The notes below the pieces were generated by a model. It did no database searches. It was not told the DNA's origin and saw only the letters and a list, made by a program, of their open reading frames with translations. This document shows, in pieces, positions 9,560 through 18,018 of a stretch of DNA of 64,000 nt. Every line of letters begins with the position of its first letter. Within the stretch, counting starts at the first letter, position 1. The stretch spans positions 930,001-994,000 of the forward strand of contig NZ_CP104264.1 of the NCBI RefSeq assembly GCF_025244845.1, given 5' to 3'. The position numbers and the translations under genes were made by a program. The DNA comes from Arthrobacter sp. zg-Y1171 (GTDB lineage Bacteria > Actinomycetota > Actinomycetes > Actinomycetales > Micrococcaceae).

Positions 9560-10672
9560 CTAGGCCGAGAGCAGTTGGGGGAGGATGTGGTCGCGCAGCA
9601 GGGGAGAGAGGTCCTTGCGTGCGGCGGCTGCCGCCGGCTGCAGCCAGAGGAGCTCCTCAATTTCCGCCGCGGCCTCGGGCATCGGCGCTCCGGCCGGCAG
9701 GTCCAGGCTGAACAGCCCGGCGTCAATGAAGGTGTCCTCCTCGTTTGCCGCCGGTCCGTACCAGCGGCCCTCGGATCCGAGCTCCTCCGGAGCCACGTCG
9801 AGCCCCAGCTCCTCGCCCACCTCGCGGGCCGCCGCCTCCGCAAAGGTTTCGCCGGGTTCCAGTTTGCCGCCCGGCTGCATGAAACGGGAGGTACCGCGCT
9901 TGCGCACCAGCAGGATGCGTCCGGTGTCGTCGGTGACCAGGACCGCGGAGAGCCGCAGGACCGTCGGGGACTGCCCGTCGTAGCCGCCCTCCGGTAAAAC
10001 GGCGCCCGCGGGCATGTGGGAGAGCCGGGGATCCTTCTGCAGGCCCGCCAGTCCGTTCCAGGAAAGGTTTACCAGGTGTGCTGCCACGGCGGCCTTGTCC
10101 GGGGTCCGTGTGTCCAGCCACCACTGGCCGGTCATGGCGACCATGCCCACCAGCATCTGTGCGTACATCCCTCCCACCTCGGCGCTCAGGCCGCGGCTGC
10201 CGAACTCCTTTGACAGGATGTGTTCCACATGGCGGGTGATCCGGGACAACAGGGTGGAGAATGTCCCCTCCGGCTGCGACGGCGGGGAGTCCCGGGTGAG
10301 GATCCGGAAGCCGTCCGTGTGGTTCTCGATGAAGTCCAGTAAGGCGTACGCGGCCCGTTCGAGGAGCACCCGGGGGCCGGCGTCGGCGCTGAGCGACTCG
10401 GTCATCACTTCCAGCAGGCGGCGGAACTCAATGTCAACAACCTCCGTGTAGAGGCCTTCCTTGGATCCGAAATGCTCGTAGACCACAGGTTTCGACACGC
10501 CCGCTGCAGCGGCAATCTCCTCGATGGTTGCACCGTCGAGGCCGCGCAGGGCAAACAGCCCGCGTGCCACCTCGATCAGCTGGGCGCGGCGCTGGACGCC
10601 GGTCATACGCAGGCGTGTGCCGCCGGCGGAAGTCTTTACCACCGGACCAGTGTACCCACGCGCCCCTGCCAC
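9560..10672 (-). CDS. TetR regulator fused to a Nudix hydrolase domain
   Basis: A single uninterrupted frame of 370 residues encodes two domains. The N-terminal TetR part has HTH at about 28-75 (EEIAAAAGVSKPVVYEHFGS) and a helical ligand domain to about 215. The C-terminal Nudix domain (about 235-365) has a perfect Nudix box at 269-291, matching GX5EX7REUXEEXGU with REVGEELGL at its end. Nudix enzymes hydrolyse nucleoside diphosphate derivatives, so the domain could be a sensor or a repair/housecleaning enzyme. The junction around 210-235 has no stop, and an internal ATG at residue 220 (position 10015) could also give separate Nudix protein. The true start is uncertain: GTG at 10672, GTG at residue 11, or ATG at residue 23. 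Confidence 0.85.
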   Translation of the reverse strand: MAGARGYTGPVVKTSAGGTRLRMTGVQRRAQLIEVARGLFALRGLDGATIEEIAAAAGVSKPVVYEHFGSKEGLYTEVVDIEFRRLLEVMTESLSADAGPRVLLERAAYALLDFIENHTDGFRILTRDSPPSQPEGTFSTLLSRITRHVEHILSKEFGSRGLSAEVGGMYAQMLVGMVAMTGQWWLDTRTPDKAAVAAHLVNLSWNGLAGLQKDPRLSHMPAGAVLPEGGYDGQSPTVLRLSAVLVTDDTGRILLVRKRGTSRFMQPGGKLEPGETFAEAAAREVGEELGLDVAPEELGSEGRWYGPAANEEDTFIDAGLFSLDLPAGAPMPEAAAEIEELLWLQPAAAAARKDLSPLLRDHILPQLLSA

Positions 10673-10733
10673 CTCGGCGCCAACACAGCGGGCGGGGACT
10701 CAACTCGCGCACCCAACGGCTCCCGTGGCAGAC

Positions 10734-10739
10734 TAAACT
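10734..10739 (+). promoter_or_regulatory. Candidate -10 box of the tRNA-Gln/glmU transcript
   Basis: TAAACT lies 29 bases before the tRNA 5' end and fits the TANNNT pattern. It is the best AT-rich hexamer in the short divergent gap between the TetR-Nudix gene and the tRNA. The -35 region is not recognisable. Confidence 0.4.
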
Positions 10740-10768
10740 CTTGTGTGCGTGGCTAGCCAGGCAGACGA

Positions 10769-10840
10769 TCCGCCCTGGTGTAATGGCAGCACCCCGGCCT
10801 TTGGAGCCGTGGAGTATAGGTTCGAATCCTATGGGCGGAA
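10769..10840 (+). tRNA. tRNA-Gln (anticodon TTG)
   Basis: A 72-base cloverleaf can be drawn by eye. The acceptor stem is TCCGCCC (10769-10775) with GGGCGGA (10833-10839) and discriminator A at 10840. The D arm contains TGGTGTAATGGCA. The anticodon loop CTTTGGA gives anticodon TTG, reading CAA. The T arm carries GGTTCGAATCC. CCA is not encoded. A Gln tRNA directly upstream of glmU is a familiar actinobacterial arrangement. Confidence 0.93.
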
Positions 10841-10927
10841 CGCTGCGCGACGCCCCAGGAGAATCCTTTCCGGGGATCGGCCGCGCTTCGACAAAGACCG
10901 GCCGTACCACCGAGGAGCGCCATTTTC

Positions 10928-12445
10928 GTGACCACCAACGATGTCCGAACCAATGAGGCCTCCGCCGGCGCTTTGTCCGCGGTGATTGTGCTCGCAGCCG
11001 GCGCCGGAACCCGGATGAAGTCCCGGACCCCGAAAATCCTGCATCCCGTGGGCGGCATCTCGATGCTCGGCCATGCACTCGCCGCAGCCTCCGAGCTGCA
11101 CCCCCGTTTCCTGGCCGTCGTGGTGCGCCACGAGCGGGACCTGGTCGCCGGACATGTCGCCGAACAGGCCCCCGGGGCCGTCATCGTCGACCAGGATGCG
11201 GTTCCCGGCACCGGCCGCGCGGTCCAGGTGGCGCTCTCTGCCTTGGACGCCGTCGCCCGGCTCGACGGCACCGTTGTAGTCACCTACGCGGATACCCCGC
11301 TGCTTGAGGCGCAGACACTTCGCAGCTTGGTGGCCGTGCATGAAACGGACGGCAACGCGGTGACCGTGCTGACCGCGCGGCTTACGGACCCGACGGGCTA
11401 CGGACGGGTCCTGCGGGCAGCAGACGGGACAGTGACCGGAATCGTCGAGCACAAGGATGCCACTGACGAGCAGCGTGCCGTAAACGAGATCAACTCCGGC
11501 ATCTATGCCTTCGATGCCGCGGTGCTCCGCAGTGCGCTCGAATCGGTGACCACCTCCAACTCGCAGGGGGAGATGTACCTGACCGACGTCCTGGGCATCG
11601 CCCGCGCGGCGGGCGGACGCATCAGCGCCGTTGTCACCGACGACACCTGGCAGGTGGAGGGCGCCAATGACCGTGTCCAGCTCGCTGCCCTCAACGCAGA
11701 ACACAACCGCCGCAACCTGGATCGGTGGATGCGCGCGGGTGTCACGGTCGTTGATCCGGCCACCACCTGGATCGACTCGACAGTGACCCTCGCGGAAGAT
11801 GTCACGGTGCTTCCGGGCACGCAGCTGCACGGTTCCACCAGCGTCGCCCGGGACGCCGTCGTCGGGCCGGATACCACGCTGACCAACGTGTCCGTGGGCG
11901 AGGGAGCTTCGGTGGTGCGGACCCACGGCAGCGATGCCGTACTGGGTGCCGGAACCAGCGTGGGACCGTTCGCGTACCTGCGCCCCGGAACAGTGCTGGG
12001 CGCCAAGGGCAAGATCGGAACCTTCGTGGAGACCAAGAACGCCGAGATCGGCGCCGGATCCAAGGTTCCCCACCTTTCCTATGTGGGGGATGCCACCATC
12101 GGCGAGCAGTCGAACATCGGTGCAGCCTCGGTTTTCGTGAACTACGACGGCGTAAACAAGCACCATACGACCATCGGTTCGCATGTGCGCATGGGCAGCG
12201 ACAACATGTATGTGGCACCCGTCACGGTGGGCGACGGAGCGTACAGTGGAGCCGGAACGGTGATCCGCAAGGATGTCCCCGCCGGTGCCCTGGCAATCAA
12301 TGTGGCGCCACAGCGCAACCTCGACGGCTGGGTGCTGGATAAGCGCCCCGGTACCGCCGCCGCCGACGCTGCGGCCGCCGCAGCTTCAGCCATCAGCACT
12401 TCTTCCTCCGAAACTGATTCCCCCACGCGAGAAAGCGATCATTAA
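10928..12445 (+). CDS. glmU: Bifunctional N-acetylglucosamine-1-phosphate uridyltransferase/glucosamine-1-phosphate acetyltransferase GlmU
   Basis: GlmU acetylates glucosamine-1-phosphate and then uridylates it, giving UDP-GlcNAc for peptidoglycan and wall polymers. The 505-residue protein has the nucleotidyltransferase signature LAAGAGTRMKS and PKILHPVGG at 22-43. A C-terminal left-handed beta-helix follows, with hexapeptide repeats and the acetyl-CoA region containing NYDG and KHHTTIGSHVRMGSD. The length suits actinobacterial members, which carry an extra Ala/Ser-rich tail, seen here at about 470-505. The GTG start has GAGGAG about ten bases upstream. The stop overlaps the prs start, so the two are translationally coupled. 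Confidence 0.96.
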   Translation: MTTNDVRTNEASAGALSAVIVLAAGAGTRMKSRTPKILHPVGGISMLGHALAAASELHPRFLAVVVRHERDLVAGHVAEQAPGAVIVDQDAVPGTGRAVQVALSALDAVARLDGTVVVTYADTPLLEAQTLRSLVAVHETDGNAVTVLTARLTDPTGYGRVLRAADGTVTGIVEHKDATDEQRAVNEINSGIYAFDAAVLRSALESVTTSNSQGEMYLTDVLGIARAAGGRISAVVTDDTWQVEGANDRVQLAALNAEHNRRNLDRWMRAGVTVVDPATTWIDSTVTLAEDVTVLPGTQLHGSTSVARDAVVGPDTTLTNVSVGEGASVVRTHGSDAVLGAGTSVGPFAYLRPGTVLGAKGKIGTFVETKNAEIGAGSKVPHLSYVGDATIGEQSNIGAASVFVNYDGVNKHHTTIGSHVRMGSDNMYVAPVTVGDGAYSGAGTVIRKDVPAGALAINVAPQRNLDGWVLDKRPGTAAADAAAAAASAISTSSSETDSPTRESDH

Positions 12446-13428
12446 TGAGCAGCGAGATCACCGCACAAGGTGAAAAGAAGCTTGTCCTTGCCACTGGCCG
12501 GGCACACCCGGAGCTGGCGGAGGAGATTGCACGCTGTCTTGACACGGACCTGCTGCCGCTGGCGTCCTATGACTTCGCGAACGGTGAGATCTACGTCCGT
12601 CCCGGCGAGAGTGTCCGCGGTACCGATGCCTTCGTGATCCAGGCGCATCCGGCACCGATGAATAACTGGCTGATGGAACAGCTGATCACCGTGGATGCGT
12701 TGAAGCGGGCCTCCGCCAAGCGCATCACCGTGGTTTCCCCGTTCTACCCGTACGCCCGTCAGGACAAGAAGGGCCGCGGCCGCGAGCCCATCTCGGCGCG
12801 CCTGATCGCCGACCTGTACAAGACGGCCGGCGCGGACCGCATCATGAGCGTGGACCTGCACACCTCCCAGATCCAGGGCTTCTTCGACGGCCCCGTGGAC
12901 CACCTGATGGCCATCCCGCTGCTGGCCGATTACATCCGCACCCGCGTGGATGTTTCCAATGTGACCGTCGTGTCTCCGGACACCGGCCGCGTCCGCGTTG
13001 CCGAGCAGTGGGCCGAGCGCCTGGGCGGCGCACCGCTGGCCTTCGTGCACAAGAGCCGCGACCTCACCGTCCCGAACCAGGCCGTGTCCAAGCAGGTCGT
13101 GGGCCAGATTGAAGGCCGCACCTGCGTGCTGATCGATGACATGATCGACACCGGCGGCACCATTGCCGGTGCCGTCCGCGTGCTCAAGGAAGCCGGAGCC
13201 AAGGACGTCATCATCGCCGCCACGCACGCCGTGTTCTCCGACCCGGCCGCCCGGACCCTGGCTGAATCGGGTGCCCGCGAGATAGTTGTCACCAACACCC
13301 TGCCCATCCCGGCCGCCAAGCGTTTCGACCAGCTGACCGTCCTCTCGATTGCCCCGCTGATCGCCCGGGCCATCAAGGAAGTCTTCGAGGACGGATCCGT
13401 CACGAGTCTCTTCGACGGCAAGGCCTAG
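12445..13428 (+). CDS. prs: Ribose-phosphate pyrophosphokinase Prs
   Basis: Prs makes phosphoribosyl pyrophosphate from ribose-5-phosphate and ATP for nucleotide, His and Trp synthesis. The 327-residue protein has the conserved FANGEIYVRP segment, the ATP-binding region FYPYARQDKK, the DLHTSQIQGFF motif and the PRPP loop VLIDDMIDTGGTIAGA. The ATG overlaps the last base of the glmU stop (TAATG), which indicates coupled translation. glmU-prs is a conserved actinobacterial pair. A strong hairpin follows shortly after the stop. Confidence 0.96.
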   Translation: MSSEITAQGEKKLVLATGRAHPELAEEIARCLDTDLLPLASYDFANGEIYVRPGESVRGTDAFVIQAHPAPMNNWLMEQLITVDALKRASAKRITVVSPFYPYARQDKKGRGREPISARLIADLYKTAGADRIMSVDLHTSQIQGFFDGPVDHLMAIPLLADYIRTRVDVSNVTVVSPDTGRVRVAEQWAERLGGAPLAFVHKSRDLTVPNQAVSKQVVGQIEGRTCVLIDDMIDTGGTIAGAVRVLKEAGAKDVIIAATHAVFSDPAARTLAESGAREIVVTNTLPIPAAKRFDQLTVLSIAPLIARAIKEVFEDGSVTSLFDGKA

Positions 13429-13454
13429 GCGCTTACGGCACCCTGCTTACCCAA

Positions 13455-13496
13455 CCGCCCGCCCGGGCCGCGCCTCACGGCCGTTCGGGCGGGCGG
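13455..13496 (+). terminator. GC-rich hairpin after prs
   Basis: An 11-bp perfect stem pairs 13455-13465 (CCGCCCGCCCG) with 13486-13496. An inner 5-bp stem pairs GGCCG (13466-13470) with CGGCC (13478-13482). There is no U-tract, which is usual for high-GC actinobacterial terminators. It separates the tRNA-glmU-prs unit from rplY. Confidence 0.65.
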
Positions 13497-13684
13497 ACTT
13501 GTGCTGGTAGCATGGAGACCGATGCCTAGGCGAGGGAGCGGCCCGGAGAACTCCGGACGAACTCCGTTATCGACGGTGGCTGGCAACTTCTGATCGTACA
13601 AAGGACCGTTATCCGGTCCGTACGGTGCACTGTTCCGAAACCGGCGCCTGAGGCAACCACGGAACACCACTTACAGGAGTAGCA

Positions 13685-14293
13685 ATGTCTGAGCAGAAGC
13701 TCGCAGGAACCGCCCGCACCGAGTTCGGCAAGGGTGCCGCCCGCAAGGCCCGCGCCGCCGGCCAGATCCCGGCCGTCATCTACGGCCACGGCGCCGATGT
13801 CATGCACATCCTGCTGCCGGCCAAGGCCACCACGCTGGCCGTCCGCACCTCCAACGCCCTGCTGGAAATCGACGTCGACGGCGAGTCCCACCTGGCCCTC
13901 GCGCGTGACATCCAGCGCGATCCGATCAAGCAGATCATCGAGCACATCGACCTGCTGACCGTCCGCAAGGGCGAAAAGGTCGAGGTAGAGGTCAACGTCC
14001 ACGTTGAAGGCGAACTGGAAGCAGGCGACTCCGTCTACAACCAGGAAGCCAACACCGTCCTGGTTGCCGCCGACGCCACCGACCTGCCGGAAACCATCGT
14101 GGTGAGCATCGAAGGCCGCAAGGCCGGCGAGCACATCTACGCCTCCGACCTGATCCTGCCTGCCGGCGTCGAGCTGCTGCTCGATCCCGAGACCATGATC
14201 ATCAACATCTCCGAGTCCGCCGTGCAGGACCTGGGTGTTCCGTCCGACGAGCAGGTTGCCGTTGCAGCTGCTGAAGTCGGCGCCGAGGCGTAA
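13685..14293 (+). CDS. rplY: 50S ribosomal protein L25/general stress protein Ctc
   Basis: L25 of the Ctc/TL5 type binds 5S rRNA in the large ribosomal subunit. The 202-residue protein has the N-terminal 5S-binding domain (about 1-92, starting KLAGTARTEFGKGAARK and including IPAVIYGHG) and the C-terminal beta-rich TL5 domain (about 95-190). The two-domain length separates it from the short Escherichia coli L25. A ribosome binding site (CAGGAG) lies just before the ATG. The roughly 190 bases between the prs terminator and this gene should hold its own promoter and leader. pth follows after 66 bases. Confidence 0.95.
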   Translation: MSEQKLAGTARTEFGKGAARKARAAGQIPAVIYGHGADVMHILLPAKATTLAVRTSNALLEIDVDGESHLALARDIQRDPIKQIIEHIDLLTVRKGEKVEVEVNVHVEGELEAGDSVYNQEANTVLVAADATDLPETIVVSIEGRKAGEHIYASDLILPAGVELLLDPETMIINISESAVQDLGVPSDEQVAVAAAEVGAEA

Positions 14294-14359
14294 CCCACTT
14301 CCGGGGTCTGCTCCCGGTAACGGAGCCGTCCGGTTCTTAGCGAAGGAGCAGTACCCGCA

Positions 14360-14947
14360 GTGAACAGCAACACCTGGCTTGTAGCCGGGCTCGGCAACCC
14401 CGGGCCCGGCTACAGCCGTAACCGGCACAATATCGGTCAGATGGTCCTCGACGAGCTGGCCTCCCGGATGGGCGGAAAGTTCAAGACCCACCGGTCGCAC
14501 GCCTCCATTGTCGAAGGACGCCTCGGGATCGGCGGACCGCGCGTAGTGCTGGCCAAACCGCTGACCTATATGAACCTCTCCGGCGGCCCGGTTTCCTCCC
14601 TGGCACGGTTCTTCGATATCGACCCCGGACACGTGGTGGCCGTGCATGACGAGATCGACATCCCTTTCAACACCGTTAAGCTCAAGCTCGGCGGAGGAGA
14701 AGGCGGACACAACGGTCTCCGGGACATCAGCAAGGCCCTGGGCACCAAGGACTACCTCCGTGTGAGGGTAGGCGTCGGCCGACCGCCCGGGCGCATGGAT
14801 ACCGCGGATTACGTGCTCAAGGATTTTTCCGGTACCGAGGCCAAGGAGCTTCCGTTCCTCGTCGGCGACGCCGCCGATGCCGTGGAGCTGCTCCTGTCCG
14901 AGGGCCTTACCACCGCTCAGCAGAAGTTTCACGCCACAGGCGCCTGA
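14360..14947 (+). CDS. pth: Peptidyl-tRNA hydrolase Pth
   Basis: Pth releases tRNA from peptidyl-tRNAs that drop off the ribosome. The 195-residue protein carries GLGNPGPGYSRNRHNIG with the catalytic histidine at position 23, the asparagine of TYMN (72), the aspartate in VHDEID (97) and the GGGEGGHNGLRD loop (111-122). Length and motif spacing are typical. The GTG start is placed where the family N-terminus begins and is preceded by GAAGGAG at about 14341-14347. rplY-pth is a standard pair in Gram-positive bacteria. Confidence 0.96.
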   Translation: MNSNTWLVAGLGNPGPGYSRNRHNIGQMVLDELASRMGGKFKTHRSHASIVEGRLGIGGPRVVLAKPLTYMNLSGGPVSSLARFFDIDPGHVVAVHDEIDIPFNTVKLKLGGGEGGHNGLRDISKALGTKDYLRVRVGVGRPPGRMDTADYVLKDFSGTEAKELPFLVGDAADAVELLLSEGLTTAQQKFHATGA

Positions 14948-15250
14948 CGTCACAGCTAGGTAGCGGCGGGGCAGATTGGAGTAGTTTTCCAGCGTCCCGA
15001 ATGCCGGGTGACCATTGTTTCGGTTCGGTGACCGGGCCTAAAATGGAATCAGCCTCAAGGGCTCCCAAAGCGGGGCCGACGTCGGGAGGCCTCCGAGACT
15101 GGGCCACCCCCATCCCGGCGTCGGTCCCTTATTCATCCCGCTTTCGCCCCGGTCTTGTTCCCCCCAGTCTGACCGCCCTAGTCTGACAGTTAGCCTCGGT
15201 CTGTTATCCATGGCCCAGGTACGCACCTGCTCGACGCGCTCAGCGCGGTC

Positions 15251-15282
15251 GCGTCTAAATGCATGTTTTTGTATCTAGACGC
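15251..15282. promoter_or_regulatory. Inverted repeat GCGTCTA/TAGACGC
   Basis: GCGTCTA (15251-15257) is repeated in inverse orientation as TAGACGC (15276-15282) with 18 AT-rich bases between. The layout suits an operator covering a promoter; the protein that binds is unknown. Confidence 0.4.
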
Positions 15283-15288
15283 CGCCCA

Positions 15289-15302
15289 CATACGCGCGTA
15301 TG
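15289..15302. promoter_or_regulatory. Perfect 14-bp palindrome, candidate operator
   Basis: CATACGCGCGTATG reads identically on both strands. It lies about 90 bases before the preferred ATG at 15390 and overlaps the alternative ATG at 15300. A site of this symmetry would suit a dimeric regulator, perhaps one of the adjacent LuxR-type proteins (inference). Confidence 0.45.
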
Positions 15303-15389
15303 CTCCATCCCACTGAGCAGTTGCTACCGATAGCCGCGGCATCCGGAGTCCGGATCCGTGCAGGCGTTGTGGGGGGCGTGGGCTGGCTG

Positions 15390-17996
15390 ATGGAAAGTGT
15401 TTCACTTGTCGCCGGGCTAATCGGGCGAACTGAGCTTCTTGACGACCTGTGCTCGGCACTTACTGCCGGCGGTGCCGGAGCCGTTATCCTCGGTCAGCCC
15501 GGTGCCGGGAAAACTGCCGTGCTGCACGCAGTGGCGGACCGCCTCCGGGCAGACTTCCATATCATTCCGGTCCGCGGTACGGCCATCGCCGCCGGGACTC
15601 CTTACGGAGCCTTGGCCTATCTCATCAGCGGCCTGCCCGAAGGCGCGGAGCGGGATCCGCTTCAGCTGCTGCAGGAACTTAGCCGCTCCTTTGACGCCGA
15701 AGCACGGGAAAACCGCGTGCTGGTTACGGTGGACAACGCGGATCGGCTGGATCGATTTTCCATCATGGTGCTGTCCCAGTTGCTGCGGCGGGGAAAGATT
15801 GACGTGCTGGCGGCGGCGTCCCTCGACTGGGAAGCAGACCATGAGCTGGTGGGCCTCTGGAGCGAAGGCCTGCTGGAACGGGTCGACCTTGAACTGCTTA
15901 CCGAGCGGGAGACCCGCCAGCTTATGCAGGAATTGCTCGGCGGTCCCGTTTCCTCCCTTGCCGCGGGCACAATGTGGAAGGAAACAGCGGGCAGCCCCCG
16001 GCTCATCCGGCTCATGACAGCTGCACAGGAGCGATCCGGGACCCTGGTGCGTCGGGAAGCGGTATGGGTCCGGACCGCTCCCTTTGTCCGCACCGGCGAG
16101 GTCAGCGAGGTTTTCGACACCGTGCTGGACCGGCTGGGTGCACACGAACGCCGGCTGGTCGAGGTCCTGGCGCTGTGCGTCAGCCTGCCTCTGTCCATCG
16201 TCCTGGAACTGGTACCGGCAGCCGCCGTCGAGGCACTCGAAGAGCAGCAGATCATCTCTGTTGGCGGCAACCCGCCGTCAGTGCGGCTCGGCGGCGGAAA
16301 TCCGGGGTCGGTAATAGCGGCGAGCATGGCGCCCGGCCGGAGGCGGGAACTGTGGGAAGACATGGGAGTCCGGCTTGACCCTGCGGACATGGACGGCGAG
16401 GAACTGACCGGGTTCCTGGGCTGGGCGTTGTCCTGCGGGGAGGAGATCGGTCCGGGGGAGGCCCTCTTGGCCGCACGTGTGGCCAACGACCGTGCGGATG
16501 CAGCGGCCGCGCTCCGGTTTGTCCGGGCGGCGGCCTCGAAAACGCCCGGCCAGGAGATGGTTCTTGAAGAGGTCCGCGCCCTGCACAGTGTGGGCCATCT
16601 CGACAAGGCACTCCGCGTCTTGCGTGAAGCCGAGCCCCGCCTGGCCTCGGAGAAGCGCTCCAGCTTCGTGCCGTTGATGCTGCTTTACAGCTATACCCTG
16701 GCCCGTGTTCCCGGATCGGGAGACCCGCAACAGGCGCTTGCCGCGATAGAGGAGTCATGCCCGGCCGAAGGGGAACCACCAGAGCTTGAAGCGGCACTGG
16801 TCATGGCCCGCAGCGCACTGGCTGCGGACGGGGGGCGCCTTCCGCTGGTCCCGGAGCGGCTCGCCAGCCTTAGGGAGGACGGAAAACTGGGGCAGGCCAC
16901 TCGGATGCAGGCAGCAGCGTTGTCCGCCCATGTCCTCGCCCTGGCCGGCCGGACCGATGAAGCACTGCACATCCTCGACCAGCTGGGGCCGCCGGAGAAT
17001 TACGCGGTCAATGGCGGGAACGCCGGGGAAGCCTGCACCCGCATATTCGATACCTATGTCCTTTCAGGCGAGCTGGACCGGGCTGCAGATTTCGTCAAGG
17101 CCTTCGACGCGATCGGGGTCCGCCCCTCCTACCAGGGCAGCGCAGGTGAACTGGCCGTGGCCATCCTGGCTGCCTGGCAAGGACAGGAGGGCATGGCCCG
17201 GGATGCGCTAACCGGTGCTATCGGGCAGCTCCGCGTCCATGACCCGCAAGACATGCTTCCCCTTGCCCGAACCCTTACGGCCTATATCCATCGTGAGCGG
17301 CGCCCGGAAGCCGCCGAACTGCTTCGGCAGGCAGGCATCGGCAGGCAACATCCCAGCTACTTCCGGGGGTTCCTCCTCCGCTATTTCTCCATCCTGGCCG
17401 ACGGCGCCGATGACGGAATCCGCGGCGGGCGCCTGCGCGCCGAAGCTGCGTCCGCGCACGCGGCAGGGTACGCGGCACCGGCGCTGCTGTTCCTGTCTGC
17501 AGCTGTTCGGGCCGGTGACAAGGACGCTGCCGCCGATGTGATCAGGGTGTCCAAGGAGGTGAGCGGAAGGTTCAGCGAACGGATGGCGGACTTCGCTGCC
17601 GGTTTGCTCAACGATGATCCGGCCCGGCTGGTCGCTGCGGCAAGGGGTTTCCTCGACTGCGGGCAGTACCTGCTCGCACGGGATGCCGCCAGGGCTGTCG
17701 AGCACAGCCTGGCAGAATGCAGCGCAGACGAGCGGAAAAGACTGGCCAAAACTGCCCGTGAAGTGGCAAATGCGAGCATGCGCCGCATGGAGCATTCCGG
17801 CGGCCGCGCAGAAACGCTGGCAGAACTGAGTGAATTCGAGGCAGATCTTGCGCATCGGGCGGTTACGATGGCCACCACCACGCAGATAGCCAGGGAACTG
17901 AACCTGTCTCCCCGAACCATCGAGTGGCACCTGGGAAAGATTTTCGCGAAGCTCCACGTCTCCGGCCGCATTGAGCTGTCCGAGATCCTGGCCTAG
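15390..17996 (+). CDS. Large ATPase-LuxR (LAL/STAND-like) regulator 1
   Basis: The 868-residue product joins an N-terminal AAA-type ATPase to a C-terminal LuxR DNA-binding domain through a long helical region, the layout of LAL/MalT-like regulators. Walker A is GQPGAGKTA (35-43), followed by TPYGALAYL; Walker B is VLVTVDNADRLD (110-121). The HTH at about 805-868 contains NLSPRTIEWHLGKIFAKLHV. Its entry motif is LSEFE where typical LuxR domains have LTxRE. I prefer ATG 15390, ten residues before the conserved GRTELL; ATG 15300 would add 30 atypical residues. It is first of five tandem paralogues, 22 bases before the second. A role in controlling the downstream EPS genes is inference. Confidence 0.88.
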   Translation: MESVSLVAGLIGRTELLDDLCSALTAGGAGAVILGQPGAGKTAVLHAVADRLRADFHIIPVRGTAIAAGTPYGALAYLISGLPEGAERDPLQLLQELSRSFDAEARENRVLVTVDNADRLDRFSIMVLSQLLRRGKIDVLAAASLDWEADHELVGLWSEGLLERVDLELLTERETRQLMQELLGGPVSSLAAGTMWKETAGSPRLIRLMTAAQERSGTLVRREAVWVRTAPFVRTGEVSEVFDTVLDRLGAHERRLVEVLALCVSLPLSIVLELVPAAAVEALEEQQIISVGGNPPSVRLGGGNPGSVIAASMAPGRRRELWEDMGVRLDPADMDGEELTGFLGWALSCGEEIGPGEALLAARVANDRADAAAALRFVRAAASKTPGQEMVLEEVRALHSVGHLDKALRVLREAEPRLASEKRSSFVPLMLLYSYTLARVPGSGDPQQALAAIEESCPAEGEPPELEAALVMARSALAADGGRLPLVPERLASLREDGKLGQATRMQAAALSAHVLALAGRTDEALHILDQLGPPENYAVNGGNAGEACTRIFDTYVLSGELDRAADFVKAFDAIGVRPSYQGSAGELAVAILAAWQGQEGMARDALTGAIGQLRVHDPQDMLPLARTLTAYIHRERRPEAAELLRQAGIGRQHPSYFRGFLLRYFSILADGADDGIRGGRLRAEAASAHAAGYAAPALLFLSAAVRAGDKDAAADVIRVSKEVSGRFSERMADFAAGLLNDDPARLVAAARGFLDCGQYLLARDAARAVEHSLAECSADERKRLAKTAREVANASMRRMEHSGGRAETLAELSEFEADLAHRAVTMATTTQIARELNLSPRTIEWHLGKIFAKLHVSGRIELSEILA

Positions 17997-18004
17997 GGAC
18001 CGAC

Positions 18005-18013
18005 GGGGGGGGG
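18005..18013 (+). repeat. G9 homopolymer at the ribosome binding site of regulator 2
   Basis: Nine consecutive G residues sit five bases before the ATG at 18019, where a Shine-Dalgarno sequence would be. Length change by slippage would alter ribosome-binding spacing without changing the reading frame. Confidence 0.6.
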
Positions 18014-18018
18014 ATGGA

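Larger units (their letters stand above)
14948..15389. other. Long intergenic region upstream of the regulator array
   Basis: No convincing gene lies here. The stretch is unusually rich in repeats for its size: direct repeats AGTCTGAC at 15166-15173 and 15180-15187, an inverted repeat at 15251-15282 and a 14-bp palindrome at 15289-15302. It also contains the locally AT-rich run around 15256-15275. An alternative ATG for the next gene at 15300 falls inside the palindrome. Together this looks like a control region for the first regulator operon. Confidence 0.55.

Noticed and set aside
10829..12184. Minus-strand open frame opposite glmU
   Set aside because: It lies wholly within glmU, whose motifs are unmistakable, and also crosses into the tRNA flank.
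13526..14953. Minus-strand open frame opposite rplY and pth
   Set aside because: Antisense shadow of two conserved housekeeping genes.
15300..15389. Use of ATG 15300 as the start of regulator 1
   Set aside because: The extra 30 residues are not like the other paralogues and the codon overlaps a perfect palindrome; ATG 15390 fits the family N-terminus better, though 15300 is not excluded.
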